A stretch of 53,998 nucleotides of DNA from Gammaproteobacteria bacterium (GCA_026981985.1 JALSHZ010000101.1:1-53998); one strand, 5' to 3'; numbered from the stretch's first letter, positions 1-10,076 are shown. The notes: generated by a model from the letters alone, not told the origin. A program made the numbers and translations.

Positions 1-125
1 CATGAACCTGTTTGAGCGGGAGCCATCTGCGTTGAGCCTGGCAAAAAAGCGCCGCAAAGCTGCATGGGATGATAACTACCGCGCTAAGGTATTATTTTCA
101 CGTTGATTTATATGCGCTCGCCCTG
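1..125 (+). mobile_element. 3' end of an ISAs1-like insertion sequence (transposase C-terminus plus terminal repeat)
   Basis: An open frame enters from outside the window and stops at 104-106. Its last 34 residues contain KKRRKAAWDDNYRAKVLF, which resembles the C-terminus of ISAs1/H-repeat transposases as I remember them (basic stretch, then AxWDxxYxxKVL). After the stop comes a segment ending GCGCTCGCCCTG at 114-125, so the complementary strand begins CAGGGC, as ISAs1-family ends often do. The cytochrome frame becomes recognisable directly after this point, so the IS boundary is probably at about 125. The family call rests on remembered similarity only; another DDE transposase is possible. 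Confidence 0.55.
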
Positions 126-1135
126 TGATGGGGGATCCGACAAAGGAAGGGGTGAAATCGAAAAAGGGAAAATATCCCGTTTGCCTGCGTTGCCATGCGC
201 CCAATGCTGCGCTGAGTAAAACCACCAAGCTCGACGCCAAGCCGGCCTTCAGGGAGGGCGTCAATTGCGTTTTTTGCCATACGGTTACCGGTTTCAAGGG
301 TACCAAGAAGCCAGATGGGAAGCTGCGGTTGGGGCAGGCCGCCTATGAGGTGTCTGATACATCATTGCAGGCGCCTTCCGGAAAAGACTACTCAACGTCA
401 CCGGCGGATCAAAATGGCTCGCCTGTATCCAAGCCGTTCCATCCATTCCCGATGGAGGGTGGTAATGCGGTCGTGTTCAAGACCAATGCCATCTGTATGG
501 GTTGTCATGACCGGCGTAACAATTTCCATGGCGTCCCGCTGTGTGCGACCGGAGACGAAATCGTGGACAGCAAGTCGCAAGTCACCTGCCAGTCCTGTCA
601 TATGCCAATGGTCAATGGCCATGCCAATCATTCGATGGCGGGTGGGCATGATGGCAATATGATTCGCCGTGCGATTACCATCAAGCTCGATGTCACGGAG
701 AAGAAGGCGGGTGGTTACGATGCCCAGGTGATGATGAAGAATCTGCTGCCACACAAGTTTCCGACGGGTGCGCCGTTCCGCATCGCCTACCTGAAGGTCG
801 CGGCCTACGATGGCGACGGCAAATTGTTGTGGCAAAACTTCAAGGAGCATCCGCTAAAGGACGACAAGCAGGCGGTATTGGTGTACACCCTGGGAGACAA
901 GGAAGGCAAGCCATCGATGCCGCCAAAGGCCACCCAGGTGTTGGGTGATAACCGCCTCAATCCGCATGAAGAGCGCGTATTGGAATACAGCATCCCGAAA
1001 AAGGGGGTGAAGGTGGTAAAAGCAGAGGTCTACTACAATCTGTTGCTGCCCAAACTCAACAAGAAACTGGACAAGGTGCTGACGAAGAACCTGAAAGCTT
1101 CGAAGTTGGCAGCTTCATCGGAAGTCCATTTGTAG
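126..1135 (+). pseudogene. Multihaem c-type cytochrome, 5' end lost to an insertion
   Basis: The frame carries four CXXCH haem sites (CLRCH, CVFCH, CMGCH, CQSCH) in the first 160 residues, followed by a haem-free C-terminal part of about 170 residues rich in beta-type sequence. There is no signal peptide, although c-type cytochromes must be exported. The sequence before the first haem site looks like the middle of a cytochrome c554-like protein, where one or more haem sites and a tryptophan-rich stretch would normally precede CLRCHAP. A GTG at 125 and ATG at 128 are therefore probably not real starts. An in-frame stop lies at 104-106, inside the adjoining insertion-sequence end. I infer that the insertion removed the 5' part. 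The rest of the frame is intact, which suggests the event is recent. Confidence 0.75.
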
Positions 1136-1167
1136 CACTTGTGCAGGCACCGATAAGGTAGACATGG

Positions 1168-1193
1168 AAACGCCCGGCAATTACCGGGCGTTT
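1168..1193. terminator. Rho-independent terminator, possibly bidirectional
   Basis: A GC-rich hairpin with arms AAACGCCCGG and CCGGGCGTTT is followed by a short T run, 33 bases after the cytochrome stop. The A run on the left makes it usable for the minus-strand gene ending at 1249 as well. Confidence 0.8.
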
Positions 1194-1248
1194 TCAGTTG
1201 GGTGTTTGTTTGGGCGCCAAGGTATCAGTTCAGCGCTTCGGCAGGTGA

Positions 1249-1512
1249 TCAATACGGAGAGATATCCAGCAGATCATCAGGAACCAGGCTGACGGTTGCA
1301 TTGGACTGTTCAGCACTGTCGCGCTTCTTGTTCGCGATTTCTTCTGCAGCGGCTGCTGCGGCCTTGCTGGATACTTGCTCCGGCACACCAAAGCTGGCGA
1401 TGGCGGCCTGCATCTGGGCGACATCGACATTTTGCTCATCTGCGCTGACAACCGCAGTACTTGCCGCGAGGCCGGCTGCGAGAAGCAGGGAAGCTGCTTT
1501 GTGAATGGTCAT
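1249..1512 (-). CDS. Small exported alanine-rich protein of unknown function
   Basis: The 87-residue product starts with a typical Sec signal: a lysine near the N-terminus, then a hydrophobic core with LLLAAGLAAS and a likely cleavage after VVSA. The mature part is about 63 residues, acidic and rich in alanine (a run of six), with no cysteines and no motif I recognise. The ATG is preceded by GGAGTAAAG at good spacing, which supports this start. It stands alone, convergent with the truncated cytochrome and divergent from parC. The signal peptide and ribosome binding site make it a real gene in my view, but I cannot assign a function. Confidence 0.65.
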   Translation of the reverse strand: MTIHKAASLLLAAGLAASTAVVSADEQNVDVAQMQAAIASFGVPEQVSSKAAAAAAEEIANKKRDSAEQSNATVSLVPDDLLDISPY

Positions 1513-1686
1513 GATCTTTACTCCATGTCTGTATATTAGGAAATACTAATTTACTTATAGCGCCCGATAGCCTTGGGGTCAACCCCGGGTCGGTGGATTT
1601 GTCGATCGTTCACGCCCGGCTTGCTTGAAAAGGTGACATAGATCAGTGAAGGTATGCGCCTTCCTGGAATGGTTGACGGATTGCTG

Positions 1687-3942
1687 ATGAACGACAACAT
1701 GGCTTTCGACTTCGATGGCATTGAAGAGCTGCCGCTACGTGAGTTTACCGAAAAGGCTTACCTCGACTATTCGATGTACGTCATCATGGATCGGGCGTTA
1801 CCGCATATTGGTGACGGCTTAAAGCCTGTACAGCGCCGGATCGTCTTTGCGATGTCCGAGTTGGGGCTGTCGGCGGCGTCGAAGCACAAGAAGTCGGCGC
1901 GCACCGTGGGTGATGTGCTCGGTAAGTATCATCCGCATGGTGATTCGGCCTGTTATGAGGCAATGGTGCTGATGGCGCAGCCGTTCTCCTATCGCTATCC
2001 CATTGTCGATGGCCAGGGCAACTGGGGTTCGCAGGACGATCCCAAGTCCTTTGCGGCGATGCGCTACACCGAATCACGCCTGACGCCCTATGCAAAAACG
2101 CTGCTCAGTGAGTTGGGGCAGGGAACAGTCGATTGGGGGCCGAATTTCGATGGCACCCTGAAAGAGCCGCTGATGCTTCCGGCAAGGCTGCCGAACGTGC
2201 TGCTCAACGGCAGCACTGGCATCGCTGTGGGTATGGCGACTGACATCCCCCCACACAACCTGCGTGAAGTCGCCGCGGCTTGTGTTCACCTGTTGGAGCA
2301 CCCGCGGGCGACACTCGACGAGGTGATGGAATATATTCAGGGGCCGGATTTTCCCTCCAGTGCTGAGATCATCACGCCGCGTGCCGACATCAGGAAAATC
2401 TACGAAACCGGCAACGGCGGTCTGCGCGCCCGCGCGGTCTGGCGCGTCGAGGATGGTGACATCATCGTCACCGCACTGCCGCAGCATGTGTCAGGCAGCA
2501 AGATTCTGGAACAGATCGCACAGCAAATGCAGGCGAAGAAGCTGCCGATGGTGGAGGATTTGCGCGACGAGTCGGATCACGAGAATCCCACCCGGCTGGT
2601 CATCACGCCGCGCTCCAATCGTGTCAACAAGGAAGAGTTGATGTCGCATCTGTTCGCGACCACCGACCTGGAACGCAGCTACCGCGTCAATCTGAACATG
2701 ATTGGCACCAATGGCCGGCCCCAGGTCAAAAACCTCGTGACGATTCTCAAAGAGTGGCTCGCGTTTCGTCTGGAGACGGTCAGGCGGCGGCTGCAATGGC
2801 GGCTCGACAAGGTGCTGGAACGGCTGCACCTGCTCGAAGGTTTGTTGATCGCGTTCCTCAATATCGACGAGGTCATCCGCATTATCCGCACTGAAGATGA
2901 GCCGCGCCCGGTGTTGATGGCGCGTTTCGGGCTCACCGAAGTGCAAGCAGACTACGTGCTGGACACAAAACTGCGCCAGCTCGCCCGGCTCGAGGAGATG
3001 AAAATCCGCGCCGAGCAGGAGGCACTGGCTGAAGAACGCGACAAGCTGGAAAAGATTCTCGGTTCCGAGGCGCGCCTGAAAACCTTGCTGAAAAAGGAGC
3101 TGCAAGCCGATGCCAAAGAGTATGGCGATGAGCGTCGCTCGCCGCTGATCGAGCGTGAACAGGCTCAGGCGCTCGACCCGAATGCGCTGGCCCCTGCCGA
3201 GCCGGTCACGGTGGTGTTGTCGCAGCAGGGCTGGATCCGCGCCGCCAAGGGGCATGAAGTCGATCCGCAGGCAATGAACTACAAATCGGGGGATGGCTTT
3301 CAGGCCGCGGTCAAGGGGCGCAGCAACCAGCCGGTGATCGTGATCGACTCCACCGGCAGAATCTATAACGTGCCCGCGCACACCCTGCCGTCGGCACGCG
3401 GTCAGGGTGAGCCGATGAGCGGACGGGTAACGGCCCCCGATGGTGCCCGGTTTGTTGCCCTGATCATGGGGAAGCCGGAGGACTACTATCTGATCAGCTC
3501 TAGCTTTGGCTATGGATTCGTTTGTCAGATCAAAGACATGCTGACACGCAACAAGTCTGGCAAGGTCCTGCTCAATCTCCCTGAAGGTGCTGATGTGACG
3601 CCGCCGGTCAAGGTGCGTGACATGGATCGCGACTGGGTGGCAGCCGCGACCAGTGAGGGTTACCTGCTGCTGCTGCCACTGCGTGACCTGCCACAAATGG
3701 CGCGCGGCAAGGGCATCAAAATCATCAATATTCCCACTGCCAGGCTAAAATCAGGCGAAGAGCAACTGGCGGCTGTCACGTTGATACAGCCCGGTGAAAA
3801 GCTCACCGTATTTGCCGGCAAGAAGCACAAGACGATGCCGGCCAGTGAGGTGGACGAATACGATGGCGAGCGCGGCAAGCGTGGCCGCAAGTTACCGCGG
3901 GGCTTTCAGAGGGTTGATGGTTTGCAGGCGATCATTCGTTAA
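1687..3942 (+). CDS. parC: DNA topoisomerase IV subunit A
   Basis: ParC is the DNA-breaking subunit of topoisomerase IV, which unlinks daughter chromosomes together with ParE. The N-terminus carries [20 protein letters not shown], shared by ParC and GyrA. The catalytic tyrosine lies in MRYTESRL, at about residue 127 from this start. The quinolone region reads [13 protein letters not shown], with the serine and glutamate seen in susceptible ParC. The length (about 751 residues) and the short C-terminal domain favour ParC over GyrA. The start at 1687 (MNDNMAF) fits the family's usual N-terminus. An upstream in-frame ATG at 1654 has a better ribosome binding site (GTGAAGG) and would add 11 residues. 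No parE is adjacent. Confidence 0.95.
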   Translation: MNDNMAFDFDGIEELPLREFTEKAYLDYSMYVIMDRALPHIGDGLKPVQRRIVFAMSELGLSAASKHKKSARTVGDVLGKYHPHGDSACYEAMVLMAQPFSYRYPIVDGQGNWGSQDDPKSFAAMRYTESRLTPYAKTLLSELGQGTVDWGPNFDGTLKEPLMLPARLPNVLLNGSTGIAVGMATDIPPHNLREVAAACVHLLEHPRATLDEVMEYIQGPDFPSSAEIITPRADIRKIYETGNGGLRARAVWRVEDGDIIVTALPQHVSGSKILEQIAQQMQAKKLPMVEDLRDESDHENPTRLVITPRSNRVNKEELMSHLFATTDLERSYRVNLNMIGTNGRPQVKNLVTILKEWLAFRLETVRRRLQWRLDKVLERLHLLEGLLIAFLNIDEVIRIIRTEDEPRPVLMARFGLTEVQADYVLDTKLRQLARLEEMKIRAEQEALAEERDKLEKILGSEARLKTLLKKELQADAKEYGDERRSPLIEREQAQALDPNALAPAEPVTVVLSQQGWIRAAKGHEVDPQAMNYKSGDGFQAAVKGRSNQPVIVIDSTGRIYNVPAHTLPSARGQGEPMSGRVTAPDGARFVALIMGKPEDYYLISSSFGYGFVCQIKDMLTRNKSGKVLLNLPEGADVTPPVKVRDMDRDWVAAATSEGYLLLLPLRDLPQMARGKGIKIINIPTARLKSGEEQLAAVTLIQPGEKLTVFAGKKHKTMPASEVDEYDGERGKRGRKLPRGFQRVDGLQAIIR

Positions 3943-4032
3943 GAATTGTTCACAACAAATCCGGCATCTTGAAATTGGCTCGCCAAGGCCCAATCATTGG
4001 CGTCCATACGAAGTTAAAACTAAGGGGTAAAC

Positions 4033-4896
4033 ATGCTGAGAATCGCGCTGTTCCTGGCGACCAACTTTGCCATCATGATCATCCTGACATTGGTGATGTC
4101 GATTATCTCCAATGTCTTTGGCATCCAGCTGGGTGGTTACAGTCGGATGCTGGTGATATCCGCGGTCATCGGTTTTGCCGGTGCGCTGATATCGCTGTTC
4201 ATGTCCAAGATGATGGCGAAACGATCAATGGGCGTTCACATCATCGAACAGCCATCCAATGCGACTGAGCAGTGGCTGGTGAGTGTCGTTGCACGCCAAG
4301 CGAAGCAGGCTGGCATTGGCATGCCGGAAGTTGGCATTTTTCATGCCCACGATCCAAATGCTTTCGCCACCGGCTGGAACAAGAACGACGCGCTGGTGGC
4401 TGTGTCCACCGGTCTGCTCGAAAACATGACGCAGGATGAAGTCGAAGCAGTGTTGGCGCATGAGGTCAGCCACGTCGCCAATGGCGACATGGTGACGATG
4501 ACGCTGATTCAGGGTGTTGTGAACACCTTTGTTTATTTCTTTGCCATGATCATTGGCCGCTTTGTCGATCGCGTTATCTTCAAGAATGAAGAGGGCGTAG
4601 GCATTGGTTACTACATCACGCAAATGATCGCGCAGATCGTGCTGTCGTTTCTCGCCAGCATCATCGTTATGTGGTTCTCACGCTGGCGCGAGTTTCGTGC
4701 CGATGCTGGTGGTGCCCGCCTGGCAGGGCGCGAGAAGATGATCGCCGCGCTGGAACGGCTCAAGCAGGCGCACGAGCCGGAAGAGTTGCCGGCAGAAATG
4801 GCCGCGTTCGGCATCCATGGTGGGGAATGGAAAAAACTGTTTGCCAGCCATCCGCCGCTGGATGAGCGCATCGAGGCACTGCGTCGGGCCGCTTGA
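4033..4896 (+). CDS. htpX: Membrane zinc metalloprotease HtpX
   Basis: HtpX is an inner-membrane M48 protease that cleaves misfolded membrane proteins alongside FtsH. The 287-residue product has two N-terminal membrane segments (about 5-30 and 38-58), the zinc-binding HEVSH at residues 143-147, two further hydrophobic segments (about 155-180 and 190-215), and a downstream [11 protein letters not shown] supplying the third zinc ligand. Length and layout match the family. It starts at ATG after TAAGGGGTAAAC and ends just before a strong terminator, so it is probably a single-gene unit. Confidence 0.95.
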   Translation: MLRIALFLATNFAIMIILTLVMSIISNVFGIQLGGYSRMLVISAVIGFAGALISLFMSKMMAKRSMGVHIIEQPSNATEQWLVSVVARQAKQAGIGMPEVGIFHAHDPNAFATGWNKNDALVAVSTGLLENMTQDEVEAVLAHEVSHVANGDMVTMTLIQGVVNTFVYFFAMIIGRFVDRVIFKNEEGVGIGYYITQMIAQIVLSFLASIIVMWFSRWREFRADAGGARLAGREKMIAALERLKQAHEPEELPAEMAAFGIHGGEWKKLFASHPPLDERIEALRRAA

Positions 4897-4911
4897 TCAA
4901 CCTACGCGCCC

Positions 4912-4941
4912 AAAAAAAGCCCTCTTCGGAGGGCTTTTTTT
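4912..4941. terminator. Strong bidirectional terminator between htpX and fimX
   Basis: A perfect 13-bp stem (A-run plus GCCCTC / GAGGGC plus T-run) with a TTCG tetraloop lies between the convergent ends of htpX (4896) and fimX (4960). A runs and T runs on both sides let it serve both strands. Confidence 0.93.
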
Positions 4942-4959
4942 GCTGTTGGCGGGTACGTT

Positions 4960-7035
4960 TCAGTCCGGATACTCAAAATCAAATTCCAGCGTCTCTTTCG
5001 GTCCACTGAGAAATTCGCCCTGCACAAAGTCAGCACCCAGCTCCTTTAGCAGAAAGAACTGATCGCCGTGTTCCACCTGCTGAGCAATGACCTTCTGACC
5101 CAGTTCGTGTGCATGGTGGGTGATGTAGGAGAGTAGCTGCTGATGCTGGTCGTTGCTGCTGATGTCCCGTGTCAGCGAGGCGTCAAGCTTGAGAAAGTCG
5201 ATCTCCACATGGCGCAGAATCTGGAATGGATTCAGCGAGGTGCCGAAGTCGTCCACAGCGAAGCGGCAGCCTAGTGGCTTGAGGTCGTCGATCAGCAGCC
5301 GGGTTTGCTGGAGATGATTGATCAGCGACGAGGTGTTGAACTCGAACACCAGTTGGCTGGTATCGATCTGGCGTGACTCCAGCTGGCGCCGGATCCAGGA
5401 GATGTCTTCCTCGTGATACAGCGTTCCTTGCGTCAGTTTGATGAACAGCGTGGGTTTCCTGCCATCCTGTGCCACTTCTGAAATAGTGCGGAATGCTTCG
5501 TCGATGACCCAGTGATCGATACCCTTGGCGTAGCCGGTGCGTTCGGCGCTGGGCATGAACTCGGCGGCATTGTCGAAGCCGCCATCAGCACGGGCGATTT
5601 TGACCGAGACACTATAGGCGTCACGAAGTTCCTGGCTGAGGTCGACCGTCGGCTGGAAAAATAGCCGGAATTGCCCTTCTTTCAGCGCCACACGCATTTT
5701 ATCCGTCCATTCCTGATCGACGATTTTTTGCGGTTTGTGGGTCTGCTGCGGCTGTTCATCATTGAAATCGATGCCCTTCAGATTGGCCAGGCGCAATGAT
5801 TCCAGTGCCTCCGAGATCAGCTGATAGGCGCTGATGGTGTTCTCATCGACCATCGCCAGGCCGCCACTCATCTGGCAGGGGACGTGCTTGCCATTGATGT
5901 CATATATTTGTGACGTGACGCTGTCGAGCAGTGTCCGTGTCAGTGATGCGGCGTCATCGATCGTCAACGGCGCAGTCAGCAGGCAAAAGGTGTGTGCGTC
6001 ATAGCGGCAGAGGATGTCGTCCAGGCTGAGATGACCCTTGAGTTCGGCGCCCACTTCAGAATAGAGCAGGTCTGCTTCCGCCAGACCCATGCCCGCAGCC
6101 AGCTCGCTGTAATTGTCCAGTGACAGCATGATCAACGCGGGACGGGCATTGCCGGCGTCGCGCTCGGGTGCAGCGGGAATGCAGCTTTCCAACTGCTCGA
6201 TCAGGTGGTTGCGGGTGTAGAGGCCGCTGGCGATGTCGTAGATGGCGAGGTAGTTGAACTGCTCAGTCAGCTGTGATGTCTCTTCACTGCTGGTAACTGG
6301 CTTGATAATAATCTGCTGACAAGGTTCGCCATCATAGTAGACATCGGTGATTTCCATGATGTACTCGGCATCATCGATCTGCACCGTCTGCGTATTGTCA
6401 CTCGCCGTTTCGCCGCGTTTGTGGCGTCGCAGGAACTCCTTGACCAGCAGTTGCTCGGAGCCGGGCAGCAGGTCCATCAGCGGAATGCCTTCGATTTCCT
6501 CGTCGGGCTGAAGACCAAACAGCTGTCGGTAGGCCTGGTTGACTTGCAGATGAATGCCTTCATGCAGGTAGGCGACTGGCGCCTCGTAAGTCTCCATCAG
6601 GGTTGCATAGAGGTTTTCCAGATCCTTGAAACTGGTTTTCAGCTGCTGCAACTTTCTCTGTTCTGCATGCGCACGCAGGGTGCGCTGTACGACCAGTTTC
6701 AGGTGTTCGAAGTTGTTGTTCTGGATCAGATCCGTGGCGCCTTCCGCTAGTGCTTCGGTGACGCTGTGCTGGTTGTCGGGGTCGAGGCTGATGATGGCGG
6801 GGTGGATATGTGACTGGCGCACCACCTCGGCGACTTCGGCCAGTGGCAGGTTGTCGAAGTCCATATCGTTGAAGATGAAATCGTAGTGCCCGTTTTGCAG
6901 AACATCGATCAGGGATGCCAGATCTTCCACCTGCTGGCTGCGGACGACATGCCCCAGCGACTTGAGGCTGGTGAGCAAGCGCTCGGCAGCCGCAGGATCA
7001 TCGATAATGGTCAGAACTTGCAGGATTTCAGACAT
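4960..7035 (-). CDS. fimX: FimX-like degenerate GGDEF/EAL protein (c-di-GMP effector for type IV pili)
   Basis: The 691-residue product matches the length and domain order of FimX, which binds c-di-GMP and controls type IV pilus assembly. The order is a degenerate receiver domain (about 1-120), a PAS domain (about 150-240), a GGDEF domain (about 265-420) and an EAL domain (about 440-685). The GGDEF motif is replaced by RYDAH and the EAL signature region by YSVSV, so it should neither make nor degrade c-di-GMP. EAL-fold residues that hold the ligand in FimX look kept (ERTGYAKGIDHW, VDDFGTSLNPF). I chose the start MSEILQV at 7035; an ATG at 7047 adds four residues. The upstream neighbour is a PilZ-like protein, which suggests a c-di-GMP pair. 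Confidence 0.88.
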   Translation of the reverse strand: MSEILQVLTIIDDPAAAERLLTSLKSLGHVVRSQQVEDLASLIDVLQNGHYDFIFNDMDFDNLPLAEVAEVVRQSHIHPAIISLDPDNQHSVTEALAEGATDLIQNNNFEHLKLVVQRTLRAHAEQRKLQQLKTSFKDLENLYATLMETYEAPVAYLHEGIHLQVNQAYRQLFGLQPDEEIEGIPLMDLLPGSEQLLVKEFLRRHKRGETASDNTQTVQIDDAEYIMEITDVYYDGEPCQQIIIKPVTSSEETSQLTEQFNYLAIYDIASGLYTRNHLIEQLESCIPAAPERDAGNARPALIMLSLDNYSELAAGMGLAEADLLYSEVGAELKGHLSLDDILCRYDAHTFCLLTAPLTIDDAASLTRTLLDSVTSQIYDINGKHVPCQMSGGLAMVDENTISAYQLISEALESLRLANLKGIDFNDEQPQQTHKPQKIVDQEWTDKMRVALKEGQFRLFFQPTVDLSQELRDAYSVSVKIARADGGFDNAAEFMPSAERTGYAKGIDHWVIDEAFRTISEVAQDGRKPTLFIKLTQGTLYHEEDISWIRRQLESRQIDTSQLVFEFNTSSLINHLQQTRLLIDDLKPLGCRFAVDDFGTSLNPFQILRHVEIDFLKLDASLTRDISSNDQHQQLLSYITHHAHELGQKVIAQQVEHGDQFFLLKELGADFVQGEFLSGPKETLEFDFEYPD

Positions 7036-7080
7036 GATCGTCAACATCCCTGTTGTGAATGATTGCGGGGATTGGTGGCA

Positions 7081-8865
7081 TTACAGTCGGTTCCACAGGT
7101 CGTCGAACTCTTCCTTCTTGCTGGCACTGCTCTTGATCTCGGAAGATTTGTAGAAAAACTGGGTGAAAAAGCTGGGAGACTCGCCGATGTTGCCCAGTTC
7201 GATGTCGAGTTTCTTGCCCAGCATGGCGATATCGAGAATGTCGCCAGACTCGAACATGCCGGTGGGTACCAGCAGGCTTGGCGGGTGCTGTAGTGTTTTC
7301 ATACCCGGCAGCATCAGCGCTTCCATCGGCATGATCTGGCTGTGACCGCGGTTGTGGATAGTTTCGACCGAGACGACGATGGAACGGGGAGCCAGCAGTT
7401 GCACGCCAACTTCAAGGCCGCGTTCATCGGAATTCTGCAGCCAGCGAATCACGCCGATGCGCCAGTAGTATTCGTGGTATTCCTTTTCCCGCAGCGCGAT
7501 GGCTTCGCCAACCTGAACCCCGGTGGTGTCGTCACTGTCCCAGCGCAGGCCGTAGCCGCCAGCGCCGGTATTGATGACCCGCCAGTCCATCCATGATGCT
7601 GGTGGCGGTGACTTGGGCATGACCGGTTCGTCGTTGACATCGTCGCCGACGTTGATCAGCTCGGAGTGATAGATGATTGAATCGGACGCGTCGGGATGGG
7701 GGAACTGTTCGGTGACGGCGTCAGCCGGGCCGGTAAAGGCCGATGTGCCGCTGCTATTACCATTGTTTGCGCGCTCACAATCGAACAGTTCCTCTTTCGA
7801 CAGCGTTGGGTCGATGTCGGCGGTGATGGCGTGAATGATGTTGCGGATGCCGATGGCGGCGACGATACCACGGTTGCTCAGCACGCGGCTGTAGCGGCGT
7901 TTTTCCTGGGTCGTCCATGTGGTGATCAGGCGCTCGATCAACGACGCTTCCAGTTTCAGCTCGCCTTTGCTGGGTAGCTGGTAGGCATCGCGAGTACTGT
8001 CATCCTCCAGCATGTCGTTGAGGGTACTGATCAACCGCGACAGGTCGAAACCGCGCAGGTTCGAGAACGTGGTAATGTCCGCCAGAGGGATATAGGCCGG
8101 TGGTTCCGACGATTTCAGGCTGGCGACATGGACCATGCCGTTGTCATCCGGAATCAGCGACTTTTTCATGTCGGCCAGATGACAAGCCTTTTCGAAATAG
8201 GTTTGCAGCCTGTTCACTTCGCCGGTGCGCAGCTTGAACGGTTGGCACATGGCGAGCAGGCAGGCCTGCTTGTAGACATCGCGCGGTGTGGAACTGGTGA
8301 TGGTGCTGTACATGCCGTCGCGGATTTCGGTATCTGCCAGATGGAACTGTTCAGCAAAGCCTTCCAGCCGATGCAGATCATGCCAGGTGCTGCTTGCGCC
8401 AGCGCGGTAGGTGCGGGCGTTATGTGCCAGCGTCAGCTCCAGAAAACGCATCGCCCGATGTACCGCCAGGCTGAGTGAGCGGTTGTCGAGCTTTTCATTT
8501 TGTCGGGAAACAGCGTAGACGACGTGCTTGTACCCAACCGACATCTCCAGCATCAATGCCTCGGCCAGGCGAGAGACTTGCCGGACTTTTCCGGACAGGG
8601 GGTGCGTCAACGCCTTGAGGTGCTTGTTCAGATGTTGCAACACGATCAGGCCGGTCGGGTGCAACAACTCCATCAGCTCCAGACGAAGCTTGGCGGGCAG
8701 CGCTTGGCGGTTGAGTCTACGGATGGCGAGATAGAACAGCCGCGTGGTTTCTCCCATGTTCACCAGTGGCAGTTCGGCCTGCCAGCGTTTGGCCGCACGA
8801 AGGGTGTTGGGCGATTGCTCAATCTCCTCGGGCGGTAATGTGAATTTGGGAAGGTGAAGGTTCAT
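7081..8865 (-). CDS. Large protein with C-terminal PilZ-like domain, FimX neighbour
   Basis: The 594-residue cytoplasmic protein has a long, mainly helical N-terminal part. Near residues 445-540 is a segment (DWRVINTGAGGYGLRWD, VGEAIALRE) that looks like a PilZ domain, the c-di-GMP-binding fold, with the N-x-GAGGYGL part in place of the usual DxSxxG. The start at 8865 (MNLHLPKF) is preferred over an in-frame TTG at 8877. Its stop lies 45 bases before the fimX start on the same strand, so the two are probably co-transcribed. I recall a similar unassigned gene beside fimX in Pseudomonas. A role in type IV pilus or surface signalling is inferred from this context. Confidence 0.7.
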   Translation of the reverse strand: MNLHLPKFTLPPEEIEQSPNTLRAAKRWQAELPLVNMGETTRLFYLAIRRLNRQALPAKLRLELMELLHPTGLIVLQHLNKHLKALTHPLSGKVRQVSRLAEALMLEMSVGYKHVVYAVSRQNEKLDNRSLSLAVHRAMRFLELTLAHNARTYRAGASSTWHDLHRLEGFAEQFHLADTEIRDGMYSTITSSTPRDVYKQACLLAMCQPFKLRTGEVNRLQTYFEKACHLADMKKSLIPDDNGMVHVASLKSSEPPAYIPLADITTFSNLRGFDLSRLISTLNDMLEDDSTRDAYQLPSKGELKLEASLIERLITTWTTQEKRRYSRVLSNRGIVAAIGIRNIIHAITADIDPTLSKEELFDCERANNGNSSGTSAFTGPADAVTEQFPHPDASDSIIYHSELINVGDDVNDEPVMPKSPPPASWMDWRVINTGAGGYGLRWDSDDTTGVQVGEAIALREKEYHEYYWRIGVIRWLQNSDERGLEVGVQLLAPRSIVVSVETIHNRGHSQIMPMEALMLPGMKTLQHPPSLLVPTGMFESGDILDIAMLGKKLDIELGNIGESPSFFTQFFYKSSEIKSSASKKEEFDDLWNRL

Positions 8866-8986
8866 CAAGCTGATCAATTTGCATCCGGTAAATTCGGATC
8901 ATAGGGGATTTGCAGCAGAACATGCACAAATCCAATCACATAGTTGGAAGTTTGACTGTCGAATTGGCAGGTTCGCGTATCGCTCA

Positions 8987-10003
8987 TTAGCCAAACCCAA
9001 GTATTCGTTTCGACCCTTCGCCGCTGATTTCGCGCGACAGCCTCGGCGTCATGTAGCCGGGCAGGCGGGCGCAAACCTCCGTGTACAGTCGTTGTGCGCT
9101 GGCCTCATCGATATCGAAGTGGGCCGCACCGTGGACCTTATCGAGCAAATGCAGATAGTATGGTTGAACGCCCAGTGAAAACAATCGTTTGTAGAGCTTT
9201 TCCAGAACGTCTGGCTGGTTGTTGATACCGTTCAGCAGAACGCTTTGGTTGAATAGCGTCATGCCGGCGTCGCGCATCTGCTGGCAGGCATTGGCCACAC
9301 TGTGGTCCAGTTCCGCCGGGTGGTTGGCGTGAATGACCATGATGCTCTTCAGCCGACTGCGCCGAATCCGTGCCAGCAGGGTGGTAGTGATGCGTTCCGG
9401 GAGCACCACTGGCATGCGGGAGTGAAAGCGCAGGCGGCGGATATGGGCTATGTCCTCTAATGCTGTGATCAGATGATCCAGGCGGCTGTCGGTCAGCATC
9501 AGTGGGTCGCCGCCACTGAGGATGACCTCTTCGATGTCGTCGTGTTGTCGCAGCCAATCCAATGTGGGTTGGAGTTGTTGTGGGCTGGCTGAGGCTTCGG
9601 CATAGGGGTAGTGGCGGCGAAAACAGTAGCGACAGTGAATGGCGCAGGCGCCGGTGGTGATCAGCAACACACGCCCGTGGTACTTGTGGATCAGTCCCGG
9701 CTGTGGGGAGGCGGCATCGTCGCCAACGGGGTCGCGGCGATAGCCGGGCGGCTGGGCAGCGACTTCCGCAGCCTGTGGCAGTACCTGTAGCAGCAGCGGG
9801 TCGTTGGGGTTGCCGCGCGCCATTCTGGCAAGATAACTGGGTGGCACCATGACCCTGAAAGCCCTCGCTGCTTGTAACGCTGCCGGGAGCTTCGCGGTGT
9901 CGAGTCCGAGCCGGTGAAACAGCGTCTCCGCATCGGTGATGGCCTGGCTGAGCAGGCGCTGCCAGGCGGCGGTTTTCTCTACTGATAGGATTCGGGGTAT
10001 CAT
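8987..10003 (-). CDS. epmB: EF-P (R)-beta-lysylation protein EpmB (lysine 2,3-aminomutase-like)
   Basis: EpmB is a radical-SAM, PLP-dependent enzyme that converts L-alpha-lysine to (R)-beta-lysine for attachment to elongation factor P. The radical-SAM cluster motif is visible as CAIHCRYCF (CxxxCxxC) near residue 110, followed by SGGDPLM. Length from the chosen start (338 residues, MIPRILSVEKT) fits EpmB (about 342 in E. coli). That ATG follows AAAGG; an upstream ATG at 10078 overlaps the efp start on the other strand and is unlikely. It is divergent from efp-epmA, the substrate and ligase genes, which strongly supports the assignment over the catabolic lysine aminomutases. Confidence 0.93.
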   Translation of the reverse strand: MIPRILSVEKTAAWQRLLSQAITDAETLFHRLGLDTAKLPAALQAARAFRVMVPPSYLARMARGNPNDPLLLQVLPQAAEVAAQPPGYRRDPVGDDAASPQPGLIHKYHGRVLLITTGACAIHCRYCFRRHYPYAEASASPQQLQPTLDWLRQHDDIEEVILSGGDPLMLTDSRLDHLITALEDIAHIRRLRFHSRMPVVLPERITTTLLARIRRSRLKSIMVIHANHPAELDHSVANACQQMRDAGMTLFNQSVLLNGINNQPDVLEKLYKRLFSLGVQPYYLHLLDKVHGAAHFDIDEASAQRLYTEVCARLPGYMTPRLSREISGEGSKRILGFG

Positions 10004-10076
10004 CAATGCCTTTTTCGTGATCGGCGGGGTTAGCACTCCGCAGGTCTGATTGCAGACACAAACGGGTAACGACGAC

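Noticed and set aside
125-1135. GTG/ATG at 125/128 as the natural start of the cytochrome
   Set aside because: No ribosome site, no signal peptide for a haem protein that must be exported, and the sequence begins in the middle of the family's haem region.
2491-3696. Long open frame (about 400 codons) on the minus strand across parC
   Set aside because: It lies wholly antisense to a clear ParC, has no family-like sequence and is rich in H, R and Q as expected for the shadow of a GC-rich gene.
9138-10061. 307-codon minus-strand frame overlapping epmB in another phase
   Set aside because: Low-complexity, proline- and histidine-rich composition, while the overlapping frame is a convincing radical-SAM EpmB.
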